Program-made: the position numbers and the translations under genes | Assembly (NCBI GenBank): GCA_947561715.1 | Contig: OX387201.1 | Span: 21,838,001-21,902,000 of the forward strand | DNA from: Ascidia mentula | Taxonomy: Eukaryota; Chordata; Ascidiacea; Phlebobranchia; Ascidiidae | DNA: 64,000 nt | Direction: 5' to 3' | Shown: in pieces, positions 25,333-34,720 of the stretch | How the letters are laid out: every line of letters starts with the position of its first letter | Position numbering within the stretch: position 1 is the first letter of the stretch | Notes under the pieces: generated by a model | Told to the model about the DNA's origin: nothing | What the model saw: the letters and a program-made list of their open reading frames with translations, nothing else | Database searches by the model: none

Positions 25333-26009
25333 ATGTCTCTCAGCAAAGGAGCGAACCTCGACGATGCGGCGGATTCTCGCGGCGACAGCAGCGGCGGAGG
25401 CAAGCCGAAAACCGCAACTGAAATTCTCACCGAAATATGCAAAAGAAAAGTACCCGCAGGTAATATTCGATCGTTTGCCACGCCGCGGTCGTCGCCACCC
25501 GTTCGCTCACCTATCGTTGTTTGACAGGTACCAGACTTCGCTGCGCTACGCTTTACGTGCGATTCAGAGGGGAGCTGTTTGACGACGATGAATTACGACA
25601 GCTCGCGAAAAGCCTGTTTTCGGAGTCACCCTACGTGCTGTTGATTCCCAAACCGACCGGGGACGGCTTTTGTCGGGTGCAGGTTGTGTACTGGTCGACC
25701 TCGGTCGCTCTGGACGATTGTTTGATCAATCTCAGAGTCCAAAACATGTCGGTGGACCTTTCGGCGAACGGCATCGGCATAAGCTTCAAGTCGAAATCGG
25801 TGTTTTCGCCCGTCGCCTATTTGAGGCCGCTGATTGAAAGCGTGGAATCGTTCGAGTTCTACCACTGTCAATCCCGGCACGCGGCCGACGCGACCGTTTG
25901 CGAGGAAGCCGCGCGTGTGGAACACATTTTCTTGTCCACCGACGAGTCGAAGTTCTCACCGCTCGGTGAACGTTCGCTGTGCCGCGAGGGATTCGACAAA
26001 TCGCCATAA
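25333..26009 (+). CDS. Polinton small gene of unknown function
   Basis: Appears to have two exons, 25333 to about 25460 (Ser/Gly/Lys-rich start) and about 25528-26009, separated by a short GT-AG gap. The second part is open for about 160 codons. I recognise no domain. It ends about 180 bp from the convergent protease gene. A GC-rich hairpin-forming stretch and poly-C/poly-T run lie just after it. Confidence 0.5.
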
Positions 26010-26191
26010 ATCCCCCCCCCCTTTTTTTTCCCTCCTGCGGAGGGAAAGCGCTCACCTCCGGTGAGCGCGCAAGAAAGAAAAGAGGAGGCGAGACTTGTAC
26101 ATTTACACACTTGTATTCGAATATATATATACACACGTACACACGTTTTGCAGTGATTTTGTTTTATTCGCCAATAAAAAAACATAACAGG

Positions 26192-26638
26192 TTACAGTTT
26201 CGAAATTGCGGTGTGGACGGTTCTGTCGTTTTCACTCAGGTCGGATGAAAAGGTTTTGACAATCTGCGACATGGAATAACCGCGCGCGCGAAACAGTAAA
26301 TAGTAGATGCAATGGGGACCGCACGCCGACGACAAGGGATGTTGGACGACACGCGAATTCGACGTCCACCGGGTTGCGTTTTTATTTAAAAAGGCGACGA
26401 TTTCTCTGTGAAACGGTGGCCGAGCGAAGGTGTCGTAATACTCGCCGCGACCTTCCGAGTCGAAATACAGAGCGAGCCAATGCGTTCCTTCGCGGTTACT
26501 TTTGTCGGTATTTACGACGTAGGCCTTGGGATTGGGGTGATTCAGGTTTGCCAGCTCGTCGCGAGCATAAACGCCGTAAAACCGAGTCCGCGTGGCCGGA
26601 TCGCGCAACAAAATCGCCGCGATTTGAATTTCGTCCAT
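26192..26638 (-). CDS. Polinton adenain-like cysteine protease
   Basis: Starts MDEIQIAAILL just downstream of a (TG)n tract; the longer frame upstream only reads through that tract. It contains GTHWLALYF (catalytic His), an acidic EYYDTF segment, and VVQHPLSSACGPHC with the Gln and nucleophile Cys, the order found in adenovirus-type maturation proteases (C5/C48 fold). Its expected role is cleavage of capsid precursors. An AATAAA-like sequence follows near 26172. Confidence 0.85.
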   Translation of the reverse strand: MDEIQIAAILLRDPATRTRFYGVYARDELANLNHPNPKAYVVNTDKSNREGTHWLALYFDSEGRGEYYDTFARPPFHREIVAFLNKNATRWTSNSRVVQHPLSSACGPHCIYYLLFRARGYSMSQIVKTFSSDLSENDRTVHTAISKL

Positions 26639-26640
26639 CC

Positions 26641-26645
<5 letters not shown>

Positions 26646-26683
<38 letters not shown>

Positions 26684-26697
26684 GGGCGCGCGCACAC
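26646..26697. repeat. (CA)n microsatellite
   Basis: A run of about 17 CA units flanked by GC-rich alternating sequence, between the protease and capsid genes. Confidence 0.8.
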
Positions 26698-28005
26698 TCA
26701 GGCCGAGTAGTCGAAAATTACGTTTTTAAATTTGTCGATCTGAATAATGCTGTCGAATTCGGCGTACACCAATATATTTATAGAATTCGGCAGCGCCGTT
26801 CCAAAGTGCGCCTCCAAACGAAGGTTGCCGTGTTTGACCAATTCGAAAGACGCCTGATCGGCTTGGTCGGGCGTCAGGTCGAAGCAGTACAGCGTGAAAC
26901 CGCGGCCGTAATCGGTGAGCGATATCGAATTGCCCTTGTCCAAAAAGAAACTTCCGGTGCCGGTGAAGAGCGTTAAAAAACTCCTCGCATACTGTCTATT
27001 GGCAAAATTCGGTGTTAGGGCCCGTCCCGGGATTAACTTGCCGTCGTGGTGCAGGGCCAAATAGTTCAAATCGAGGTGCTTAAAGTGAAACGGGTTTTTC
27101 GCGTAAGTTCCGTTGTATGCGTCGTTGTCCACAAAACCGATCACCACGCGTCTAGGAATTTGACCGCTGAGAAACGTGTCGTGGGTCGTGGAAAGGTTGC
27201 CGGCCGGAACCGAATAAACTTGAACGGTCGTGCGCGTAATCGGATATAGCGCCGTCGACTTTTCCAACGCTTTCAGGTGACCGAACATTACGGGAGCGGT
27301 CGGTCTGACCTTGCGAACAAACAGACGGACGTCCCGCAAGTTTGCTTTGTAATCAGAGCCGGCCGCGGCCATAATCGAAAACGCGTCTTTGCTTCTGATC
27401 AAGCGAATCTTCACGTCCACCCCGTTCATTAAAAACTTCTCCTGAAACACCATGTCCAAGTGAAGTTTGCCCAACATTTGAATGTCCTGGCTGTCGCTCG
27501 CTCGGGCGCGTCTCGCCGTAAAACCGCTGTTACGAGCGCCGAGCGTTTCGAAGTGACCGGCGGTGTCCCTGTGCCACAGCGCCGCCGTCAATTGCGTGGT
27601 TTTCGCGTCGCTTCCGAAGTTAAGCAAAGTCTCGATATACGCCCTGTACGGGTACGTGTTGCTCGCCGGCGTGACGAGTTTGTTGTTTAAACTTAAATCC
27701 ACCTGATCAAAAAGGGCATGCATCCAATAGTTGCACGGCGCCACCGCGACGTCGGCGTCCATATTTGTTCCGTCGGCCTTGGTGACGCGGGCCGTACACA
27801 AAAGCATTGTATTGGACAAATCAATGTAGTCTTCACCGGTTCCGGAAACCTGGAACTCGATCGGTCCCGCATCGGTAAGGGTCGAGAGAGGTGCGAATTC
27901 AACCCAAGTCGATTGTTCTACGCTGACTTGGGTCGGTTTGACCGCGAATAGGTCGAGTTCACTTTTGGCGCACCTTCCAGAGTGTTGGTTTATGACGCTG
28001 CCCAT
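26698..28005 (-). CDS. Polinton major capsid protein (double jelly-roll candidate)
   Basis: About 435 residues from MGSVINQHSG. The N-terminal pattern WVEFAPLSTLTDAGPIEF and TGEDYIDLSNTMLL matches the widespread Polinton protein regarded as the double jelly-roll major capsid protein. It starts inside the upstream neighbour's end and is adjacent to the protease, consistent with one late-type gene block. Confidence 0.75.
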   Translation of the reverse strand: MGSVINQHSGRCAKSELDLFAVKPTQVSVEQSTWVEFAPLSTLTDAGPIEFQVSGTGEDYIDLSNTMLLCTARVTKADGTNMDADVAVAPCNYWMHALFDQVDLSLNNKLVTPASNTYPYRAYIETLLNFGSDAKTTQLTAALWHRDTAGHFETLGARNSGFTARRARASDSQDIQMLGKLHLDMVFQEKFLMNGVDVKIRLIRSKDAFSIMAAAGSDYKANLRDVRLFVRKVRPTAPVMFGHLKALEKSTALYPITRTTVQVYSVPAGNLSTTHDTFLSGQIPRRVVIGFVDNDAYNGTYAKNPFHFKHLDLNYLALHHDGKLIPGRALTPNFANRQYARSFLTLFTGTGSFFLDKGNSISLTDYGRGFTLYCFDLTPDQADQASFELVKHGNLRLEAHFGTALPNSINILVYAEFDSIIQIDKFKNVIFDYSA

Positions 28006-28006
28006 G

Positions 28007-28432
28007 TTAGGAGAATATGTCAGATGTTTGTCGCCTCGGCGCACGTTTTTTCTTGGCTGTTTTTCTACGTTTTTTCGCGGGCTCTCCCGGGGGCCGTTGT
28101 TGAAAGGACCGCTGTGCCGAACGTAATAAAGTCGCGCCCGCCTCTCGGCTGCGTTTTATAGCGGCGGCCCGCGGCGAATGTCCGGCGAGCAAATCTCCGG
28201 CGAATTCCGCCCCCGAATGAATTATTTGCTTTCCAACCTGTTTAGCTCCACTTTTCAACAAAGGCAACACCGCTTTACCGAGACTCGCGAATATGCTGCC
28301 TAAACCGTGGCCTCGTTGTGAAACGGACCCCGCGAAAAACGGCATTCCGCCGCCGGCCTGTGTAACGTAATATCTTTCGAAATCGTGTATATCATTTTGG
28401 ACGCAATAAGGAACACCGCAATGTTGCCGCAT
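28007..28432 (-). CDS. Polinton small basic Gly-rich protein
   Basis: 141 residues; contains GGGMPFFAGSVSQRGHGLGS and a Lys/Arg-rich tail (KKRRKTAKKKR). This compact, basic, amphipathic type is a recurrent Polinton gene next to the capsid genes and has been compared with adenoviral core or membrane-active proteins. The exact role is uncertain. Confidence 0.65.
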   Translation of the reverse strand: MRQHCGVPYCVQNDIHDFERYYVTQAGGGMPFFAGSVSQRGHGLGSIFASLGKAVLPLLKSGAKQVGKQIIHSGAEFAGDLLAGHSPRAAAIKRSREAGATLLRSAQRSFQQRPPGEPAKKRRKTAKKKRAPRRQTSDIFS

Positions 28433-28433
28433 T

Positions 28434-29261
28434 TCAATCGAATTGTATTGGTTTCTTTCGGAGGTGAAGAGTAATTACAACGCGACCGCTTTCAAAAGGT
28501 ATCGCCGCGCCAAATTCGTTTCGTAAACTCAGTTCCACACTTCGGATCGTGTGTCCTCTAACTGGATGGTATGACAGTCGGTTGAACCTTTTAAAGACAC
28601 TGTCGCCGGCAGTACCTTGCACCGCCACCGTTTCAAGTAAAGGCACGAGCACATCCCCGACAACGCGCGGTTCAAGAATATCGCAATACACGAATATGGA
28701 CGAAAACGTATAACTCTCAAGCGCGCATCGTTTTTCGCTTCTGTGTCTTCCCGATTCAAGGACAAGGGACTGGTTGGTCGTTGCATAGCCCAGCATGCGC
28801 GCCAATTCGACCGAGAGTGTCATCTCGCACCCCTCGGGTATATTCACAGTGGTATAACGCGTCACGTGGTCGAAGACAACGAGATTTTTTACAGTTCCAC
28901 CGCTGTGGGAAAAATGTTCGGTGTCCAAGCCACGAAGAAGCCTTCTGAAACCCCTCGACCCTTGTGATTTCAATAACGTCACCATACCGCCCACAATTTC
29001 CCTTCCCGATTTGTAGTGGCCGTCGGCCAGAACACAAGTTTCCCTGACAACTTCGTCTCCGTGGCGTATCTTAATGGCGAACCACATTTCGTTAAATTTC
29101 ACGTTCGCCCAACTGTGCGGATATTGAATGTCGCTCAGAGCGATCTCCCATCGCCCCTGATCTAGGTGGATCGCTTTCGGAAGCTTGGTCGTGTAATTCG
29201 TCGTCGTGTTCTGGGGGTAATACTGTAAACTGCTGTTGCTCGGAAGCGTTATGAAAAACAT
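28434..29261 (-). CDS. Polinton minor capsid (penton-like) protein
   Basis: 275 residues beginning MFFITLPSNSSLQYYPQNTT, with WEIALSDIQYPHSW shortly after. This start is characteristic of the single jelly-roll minor capsid protein of Polintons. It lies in the same leftward block as the major capsid gene. Confidence 0.75.
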   Translation of the reverse strand: MFFITLPSNSSLQYYPQNTTTNYTTKLPKAIHLDQGRWEIALSDIQYPHSWANVKFNEMWFAIKIRHGDEVVRETCVLADGHYKSGREIVGGMVTLLKSQGSRGFRRLLRGLDTEHFSHSGGTVKNLVVFDHVTRYTTVNIPEGCEMTLSVELARMLGYATTNQSLVLESGRHRSEKRCALESYTFSSIFVYCDILEPRVVGDVLVPLLETVAVQGTAGDSVFKRFNRLSYHPVRGHTIRSVELSLRNEFGAAIPFESGRVVITLHLRKKPIQFD

Positions 29262-29469
29262 GTTTCTTTTGCAAAGTGGGTGCCGGCAAAAGATAACCCA
29301 CGCCGCTCGCGAGTAATGCCGTCCAAAGATTCGGGTTCGGATTGCCCAGAGTCAAATTCACGAGACTGGCGGCCACCACGACGAACACGAGAATGACTTG
29401 GGTGAAAAATACAACTTCCGCGCGGGGTAAGATTCGACCGCACCAAATCCAATCGTTTTTGGGCGGCAT
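29092..29469 (-). CDS. Polinton small membrane protein
   Basis: Begins MPPKNDWIWCGRILP; two hydrophobic stretches (VVFFTQVILVFVVVAASL and WTALLASGVGYLLP) suggest two membrane segments. Its 3' part overlaps the start of the penton-like gene in another frame. Function unknown; similar short membrane proteins occur in this position in Polintons. Confidence 0.5.
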   Translation of the reverse strand: MPPKNDWIWCGRILPRAEVVFFTQVILVFVVVAASLVNLTLGNPNPNLWTALLASGVGYLLPAPTLQKKHVFHNASEQQQFTVLPPEHDDELHDQASESDPPRSGAMGDRSERHSISAQLGEREI

Positions 29470-29476
29470 CGAAATG

Positions 29477-30544
29477 TCAGCGGGTCGGCAAATGTACAAC
29501 GTCCTTCGCGTTTACCCAGGAATTAAAACTTTCAGGGTAATTTGACCATTTTATAAGCAGCTCTTTCATCCCACGCCTTTTTCGTTTTCCCAATACCTTC
29601 TCGACTGTGAAATGATTTTTTTCCACGTTTTGTAATTCCTGTTCGTAAAAGGAGCCGCTTATTTGCTCCCCGTTATAATCGATCAGGGAATAGGTGTGGG
29701 GGTTTGTCCGACGGCGAGCGTTGACAAAGAAAACCTCGTCCGACCAGTTTGGCAGATATCCTTTTTTGAACGTTCGACGAGTGACGGCGATTCTCACCAT
29801 GGCCCCCACCGCGAATTTCCACTCCTTGGCCGGTCGCGGCGGATCGCCGTATAGGTTTTCCCAAACTAACTCCTGGTTCGCTGCACTCACCGACGCCGGG
29901 CTCGTTCGAATGCTCCGGTGGAAGGAATTGTTATAGCTCTCGACGAAGTCCTCCAGCACGTCGATGTACTTTATTTCGGCCTTGTGCGTAAAATACTGCC
30001 ACATGCGCTGTTTTAAGGTACGATTAAAACGTTCTACGACCGAAGCCTTGGTTTCGTCGTTGAAGGTTGTAAAAAACTCAATGTTGTGTTTTCGCAACCA
30101 ATCTTGAAATTGTTTATTGACAAACTCCTTGCCGCGATCCGTGTGAAGTTTCTTTGGTCTACGTGTGGTGCTTTCAAAGATCGCCTCGAACGCACGGATA
30201 AGAGCGACACCTGTTTTCGTTTTTATTGCAACGACCCAAGCGAATTTCGAAAAAACGTCAATAACAGTGAGCAAGTACTTAAAGCCGTTGTTTCGCGAAC
30301 TTAATTTCGACAGGTCGACGAGGTCCGCCTCCCACTGGCAATCGATACCCCCCACCACCACCCGCATACGTTTAAACTTTCGACGCAGAGGTCTGTGAAG
30401 CGTGTAAGTGTCCTGCTTTTGCAGCCACTTTTTGACATCACCTCTATTCCGTCGAGTGGCGCGGGCCAGTCGGGCGACGCCGCCGAAACTACCGCGATGC
30501 GAAGGAGAAAAGTATTCGTTTGAAAAGTCTACAGATTGATCCAT
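29477..30544 (-). CDS. Polinton integrase with C-terminal chromodomain
   Basis: 355 residues. The DDE triad is visible in WEADLVD, LHTDRGKEF and SVVERFNRTL. The tail (FTVEKVLGKRKRRGMKELLIKW through FNSWVNAKDV) is a chromodomain, which could bias insertion to marked chromatin. The enzyme is expected to join the element ends and give the 6-bp duplication seen. Confidence 0.9.
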   Translation of the reverse strand: MDQSVDFSNEYFSPSHRGSFGGVARLARATRRNRGDVKKWLQKQDTYTLHRPLRRKFKRMRVVVGGIDCQWEADLVDLSKLSSRNNGFKYLLTVIDVFSKFAWVVAIKTKTGVALIRAFEAIFESTTRRPKKLHTDRGKEFVNKQFQDWLRKHNIEFFTTFNDETKASVVERFNRTLKQRMWQYFTHKAEIKYIDVLEDFVESYNNSFHRSIRTSPASVSAANQELVWENLYGDPPRPAKEWKFAVGAMVRIAVTRRTFKKGYLPNWSDEVFFVNARRRTNPHTYSLIDYNGEQISGSFYEQELQNVEKNHFTVEKVLGKRKRRGMKELLIKWSNYPESFNSWVNAKDVVHLPTR

Positions 30545-31185
30545 TGCTGAGGACGACGGCTCGTCTTTGCCTGTCGCGTCGCGGGTGCAACTGGGTGCGG
30601 TCGACTCGGAAGGCCTCTTTTTTTATACGCAAGCACGGTGGATGGAACGTTGACTTTTTCCAACGCCGAAATGAAATCGGTCCAGCCGACAGGTTTGGCG
30701 GCGAGACGGCGCGGCCGCACAGCGGAATGCACCAAATCCTCGATGTGACTTCCGTCGATTGCTCGTCCTTGCACCAACAGTCTTCCGTTCGACGAGAAAT
30801 CGATATCGGGGTTTTCGCGAACGATGTCCATCAGCCGCTTTGCTTTGTTTTTCAACGTTTTCGGCGTTGCTTCAATTAGTCTTTTTTCCAGCATTATTTT
30901 TTCGGTATTATTGTTCGGTTCGGCGCTGCTGTGCCGTTTGTCGGTGACCGCAACTTCCAAAGGTTTGTTGGCGACGGTTTCGTTGTAAAAGCGGTAACGA
31001 TGAAGTGCTTGATTGTAAAGCTTCACTTTTTCCTCTAGCGGTTTCGGTTCCGACAAAATATCTTGCATTTCCTTGTCCAAAGTCGATAACACCTTTTCAA
31101 CGGGCGTTGATCGCGAGGTATATTTGTCCTGGAGGGACTTTAGAATGCTCGGATCCACGAGGGCAAGTTTTTGTACACCTTCCAT
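30529..31185 (-). CDS. Polinton hypothetical protein
   Basis: 218 residues beginning MEGVQKLALVDPSIL, rich in Lys/Glu in the first half with possible coiled-coil character. It overlaps the integrase start by a few bases and is followed closely by the next leftward gene. Proteins with this kind of start recur in Polintons; no function assigned. Confidence 0.5.
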   Translation of the reverse strand: MEGVQKLALVDPSILKSLQDKYTSRSTPVEKVLSTLDKEMQDILSEPKPLEEKVKLYNQALHRYRFYNETVANKPLEVAVTDKRHSSAEPNNNTEKIMLEKRLIEATPKTLKNKAKRLMDIVRENPDIDFSSNGRLLVQGRAIDGSHIEDLVHSAVRPRRLAAKPVGWTDFISALEKVNVPSTVLAYKKRGLPSRPHPVAPATRQAKTSRRPQQWINL

Positions 31186-31186
31186 C

Positions 31187-31528
31187 TCACTTTCCCCCGG
31201 TTAAGAGTTTACCGAGGACTGGAATTACCGATCCTATGAGAGGACCAATCAACGCGGAAAGAAAGCCACCTCGTTGGATAATTCGACGTTTTTTGGCTAG
31301 CGACACCGACTTTTTTCCCAACTCGCGAATCCCCTTTTTGTATCTGCAAAGTTTGACGCGTTGGGCGCGAGTCAACGGTACGTTCCCCTTTAAGACGTTA
31401 TACGCACACTCGCAAATGCACTGAATTAACTGTCGGTCGCCGGCATTTAGAATCGTGCGAACCAGCTTCGGTTTTGCCGACGCCAGTGTGAGGAGTGTCG
31501 GAGCTTGGTCGCGGACGCGACTGGACAT
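31187..31528 (-). CDS. Polinton small basic protein
   Basis: About 113 residues from MSSRVRDQAPTLL, with CICECAYNVLKGNVPLT, a basic segment (KKRRIIQRGG) and a hydrophobic C-terminal stretch. A recurrent small Polinton protein with no settled function. Confidence 0.55.
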   Translation of the reverse strand: MSSRVRDQAPTLLTLASAKPKLVRTILNAGDRQLIQCICECAYNVLKGNVPLTRAQRVKLCRYKKGIRELGKKSVSLAKKRRIIQRGGFLSALIGPLIGSVIPVLGKLLTGGK

Positions 31529-31529
31529 G

Positions 31530-32138
31530 TTACACCTTTTTCGGCACGTACACAATCTGAGTTTCCCCGCGAAACACGTTGGTCCGCATGCGATATTGCT
31601 CAGGTGTTGACTGTTTAAAGTCCAAGACTAAATAACCGTGCGGCCTGCTTGTCGCGTCCCTATATGATTCCTGCAGGGCTCTTCCGCGTCCAGGTTGGAC
31701 TTGCTTGGCGAGGTGACCGATTTGCGACGCGTCTCTGGGATTTTTAAAAACGACTAGATAATGTGCATTTAAACTAATGGTCCTATGCTCTTGACCTTTG
31801 TGAAATAGATTTTGCACAATATAAATTACACTAATGTTTCTGTGATGACTTCCCCTAGTAAAAAGATTGGTCACGTGTTGATCGCATTCGCGCATTAAAT
31901 CATCAAGAATCAAAAGGGTTCTCTCGGTAGAATCAAAGTCGGTCGCCATGCCGCGAACAAACTCGACGCCGTCCAGCCCTTGATAGGCGGATTGCCACTC
32001 GCCGTAACACCAAACAATGCGGTCGGGATTTGGAACAGTTAATTTTTCCTTTATTAACCGCTTGACAAAATATGACTTGCCGCTCGAGGAGGGCCCTGCA
32101 ACAAGGCAGGTAAACGGATGCAGAAATTCCATCGGCAC
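31530..32138 (-). CDS. Polinton FtsK/HerA-type packaging ATPase
   Basis: 202 residues. Walker A is GPSSSGKS near the N terminus and Walker B is LLILDDLM. The size and spacing match the A32-like genome-packaging ATPase of Polintons. Confidence 0.9.
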   Translation of the reverse strand: MPMEFLHPFTCLVAGPSSSGKSYFVKRLIKEKLTVPNPDRIVWCYGEWQSAYQGLDGVEFVRGMATDFDSTERTLLILDDLMRECDQHVTNLFTRGSHHRNISVIYIVQNLFHKGQEHRTISLNAHYLVVFKNPRDASQIGHLAKQVQPGRGRALQESYRDATSRPHGYLVLDFKQSTPEQYRMRTNVFRGETQIVYVPKKV

Positions 32139-32274
32139 AACCGCGTGTACACCCTATCGCCCCTCGACAAAAGTGAAAGGGGCACAAAACAATCTTCTCG
32201 TTTTAAACAGTTTATTTGTTTACACAACACACGACAACAGCACAATCATTTACAAGACACTAAAAAAAAGGGCA

Positions 32275-32775
32275 TCAAAACCGCCGGAGAAAGTAGCTGA
32301 GCGCCTCGGCTATTTCCGGTGCCAGCCTCTGTCGCTCCTCTCTTAGACACGCTTCGTCCCAGTTCGGACCGCAAACGTCGAAGCCTTCCCCGCTTCTCGC
32401 CGCAAAGGTGCTCACAAAGTCCTCTCCTTTTTTCCGTAGCAGATATTCACATCGTGGTGAATGTCGGGCGTGCTCCACCCACGGGGAGTCGTTTGTTTCC
32501 CAGTGAAACAAACCCCGCCCGCAGTAATAACATTTCACCTTGTCGTCGCGACCTGTGAAATAGAATCCGGCCTCCGCGAGCTCTGCAGGTGATGCGGTAA
32601 TATGGAACGGCCACAGCCCGCTCTGAAATGATCGCCAGCGCCGTCTTTCGTCCGTCATGCACGGCACTCGTGGTTGAAGACACGGAAATCTTCTTGCTCG
32701 TTCCACGAGCCAGGTAGGTGTTCCCATACTTAACAGCTCACCAGCGGTCAGCGTGCTCCATTGGTTGTTCGACAT
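32275..32775 (-). CDS. BIR-domain (inhibitor-of-apoptosis-like) accessory protein of the Polinton
   Basis: 166 residues. Residues about 47-115 form one BIR domain: AGFYFTGRDDKVKCYYCGRG followed by the zinc-binding spacing C-x2-C-x16-H-x6-C. No RING finger follows. It sits between the ATPase gene and the right terminal repeat, the usual place for cargo genes. Single-BIR proteins without RING can bind caspases or their activators; whether this one blocks apoptosis is inference. Its base composition matches the Polinton rather than host DNA. Confidence 0.85.
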   Translation of the reverse strand: MSNNQWSTLTAGELLSMGTPTWLVERARRFPCLQPRVPCMTDERRRWRSFQSGLWPFHITASPAELAEAGFYFTGRDDKVKCYYCGRGLFHWETNDSPWVEHARHSPRCEYLLRKKGEDFVSTFAARSGEGFDVCGPNWDEACLREERQRLAPEIAEALSYFLRRF

Positions 32776-32890
32776 CGTTTTTTAGTTACCAAGAAGGCTG
32801 TGTGTCTATCTTGCAAACCGCGACTGTATTTATACACCACAACTTAGCGCCGAAAAAAAGACTTTTCCCGTTTACACTTGACCAAACAAA

Positions 32891-33296
32891 ACAAATAACA
32901 GAACATCGATCGTCGAACAGGGAAACGCAGCAGGGGTTCCGTTTCGATTCCCACACAACAATACGTTCGCATAACAGAACAGAGCTCCCCCCCCCAATCA
33001 CACAGTGATGGTCTGAAATGTACGACCCCAGCTGGAATTCACAGCGTGGAATTGGACGTCGATCACTCTGATTTTTACGACCGGTCCTCACATTCACTTC
33101 GCAGCGAGAGGTCGTAAATCGGAGCGCTGACTTGACCTCTCACCGACCCGGCACAAGCACTCGACTGCTCTGTGAGCAGCGTAGGCCTTAACTTAGCACG
33201 TGGATGGCGTAGCATCATCACTAAGGATGGCTCATCATGATGGCTCACTAAAAGGGATTTATGACCGTCGCGACAGCTTTCACTTATTATACTACT
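32891..33296 (-). repeat. Polinton right terminal inverted repeat
   Basis: Reverse complement of 18469-18872 with only a few differences, including the length of a G/C homopolymer. Ends ACTACT followed by TTTATT. Confidence 0.9.
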
Positions 33297-33737
33297 TTTA
33301 TTATTCCCTTGAAGTAGCCATGTCTTTCAGCGACATCCACAGATTTTAGTTTCGCGGCACCTTTTAGGTGTTTGTTATGCGCTTCAAAAATAGATCCTGG
33401 ACTCTTACGCTGGTCACGAATAACAATTGCATGACTTTTAGTTCAACCCACAGGATCCGCACTAAAAGATAATAGTAATGGTATGGAGGTTTTTTTGCAC
33501 AGGATGAGCGTAGTTCCATTTTTCGTAATTATGTTCACTTCTTGGTGATTGTTTAGAGGCTAATTACCGAAACAATTTCATCACTACATAATCTGCAAAA
33601 CGGTTTTACAAACCACTTAACACCAATAATTATTGTCTACAAAGCTTGCAGCAGAAACTTTAACTTATACAAGATAATGCAATAGTTTTTCTTGTTTTTG
33701 TACAACAAGCACATTCAAATATGGCGCCATAAGTATT

Positions 33738-34720
33738 AAGAATTCAATGAAACTAGCAGAAGTTTCGAATTGAGTCAGCTGATTTATTAGTAAAAAATCG
33801 ATTTCGCCTGAACTGGCATCCTCAGTTTCTGCAAATTCGAATTTGCAAATAAAACACAGAAAGCTATACGGTAAATAAACCCAAGAATAAAATAAATTAA
33901 AATGAAATATAATAAAACATAATAAAACTGCTAAAGTTAAAAAGCAAGAAACCCTGTACTGCTGCCTTCCCTATGCACTACACTGCAATGGAAGGCGTTC
34001 AGACTTCAGAGGCGCAAAGATAAGCCGAATGACGTGACACGCAACGCAACGCTACACCACCTGCAGCACGAACTTACGCCGTAAACACAACACATGAGGA
34101 CATAGAAAGGGCGATGATAAAAACCAATGAACAGAAATGCGTTGCAACCGTGGGACACATCAATAAACCGTCAACAAGATATAATTCACCTAATTCTGGG
34201 AATGATCATTTTTTGAATGTTTATTGAGGCCTGCGTAAGGTTTAACCATTTGGCTTCGCAAACATCCAGCCTGTTGACCATCGGTTGTTCAACAAATGTC
34301 ACTGTAAAACAGCTTTCAATGGGCTGGTGTTGACTTGACGAGGGGTGTGCACTTGAGTAATGGTGGCGCAGGGCCGTCTTGTCGGTACTCCCCGTTTTGC
34401 ATGTTGTCATATTCCAATCTGACCTATGTTGCGTCCATCGCTTTGAGAATTTATTTTTTGTCTGACCAACGTACTGTTCATGGCAGATTTGGCACGTTGC
34501 AACGTAAATGCCATAACTTGCACAGGTTAGGTGTTGCGTTAGTTGGTATTCTTTGCCTGTGTTTGTCGTTAAATTGGTGGTTTCAATGACCATGGATTTA
34601 TGGTTGCCATGGTGTCCGCACATTGCGCACCGTCTGCAAGCGTAACTCCCCGCAGTCCTGCTGCAGTCTGTTTGCAATGCCAGTTGCCGGTAGTTGGTCA
34701 GGATATTTCCCAAAGATGTA
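33738..34720 (-). mobile_element. 5'-truncated Penelope-like retroelement
   Basis: A 983-bp insertion flanked by the 14-bp duplication GCGCCATAAGTATT (33724-33737 and 34721-34734); the right arm has the site once (about 55890-55912). The minus-strand frame 34186-34713 begins inside the element and contains a CxxC-type zinc motif (CRRCAMCGHHGN), then GIYVATCQICHEQYVGQTKN, the GIY-YIG endonuclease signature, and EAKWLNLTQASINIQK. No reverse transcriptase part is present, as expected of 5' truncation. Near the 3' end (about 33800-33832) is a hammerhead-like CUGAGGAUGCC...GGCGAAAU. Confidence 0.85.
34186..34713 (-). CDS. GIY-YIG endonuclease domain of the Penelope-like element (fragment)
   Basis: 175 codons. 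Zinc-knuckle-like CRRCAMCGHHGN at residues about 26-37, then GIY at about 68, YVG at about 80 and a Lys/Arg-rich helix. It represents only the C-terminal nuclease of a Penelope-type protein; the ATG at 34713 is internal to the original frame. On its own it is a truncated remnant. Confidence 0.8.
   Translation of the reverse strand: MGNILTNYRQLALQTDCSRTAGSYACRRCAMCGHHGNHKSMVIETTNLTTNTGKEYQLTQHLTCASYGIYVATCQICHEQYVGQTKNKFSKRWTQHRSDWNMTTCKTGSTDKTALRHHYSSAHPSSSQHQPIESCFTVTFVEQPMVNRLDVCEAKWLNLTQASINIQKMIIPRIR

Larger units (their letters stand above)
18469..33296. mobile_element. Polinton/Maverick, looks whole (14.8 kb)
   Basis: Terminal inverted repeats start AGTAGTATAATAAGTG, are about 404 bp long and differ at only a few positions; the element is flanked by the 6-bp duplication TTTATT. 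Rightward genes (DNA polymerase B and a small unknown gene) converge with a leftward block of protease, capsid, integrase and ATPase genes. The core set expected of the family is present and I see no clear break, so it looks whole. It is markedly richer in CpG than the surrounding host DNA. It is absent from the equivalent position of the right arm, so it inserted after the inverted duplication and is probably young. Confidence 0.93.

Noticed and set aside
26374-26976. 200-codon plus-strand frame with His/Thr repeats
   Set aside because: Reads through the CA microsatellite and antisense to the protease and capsid genes.
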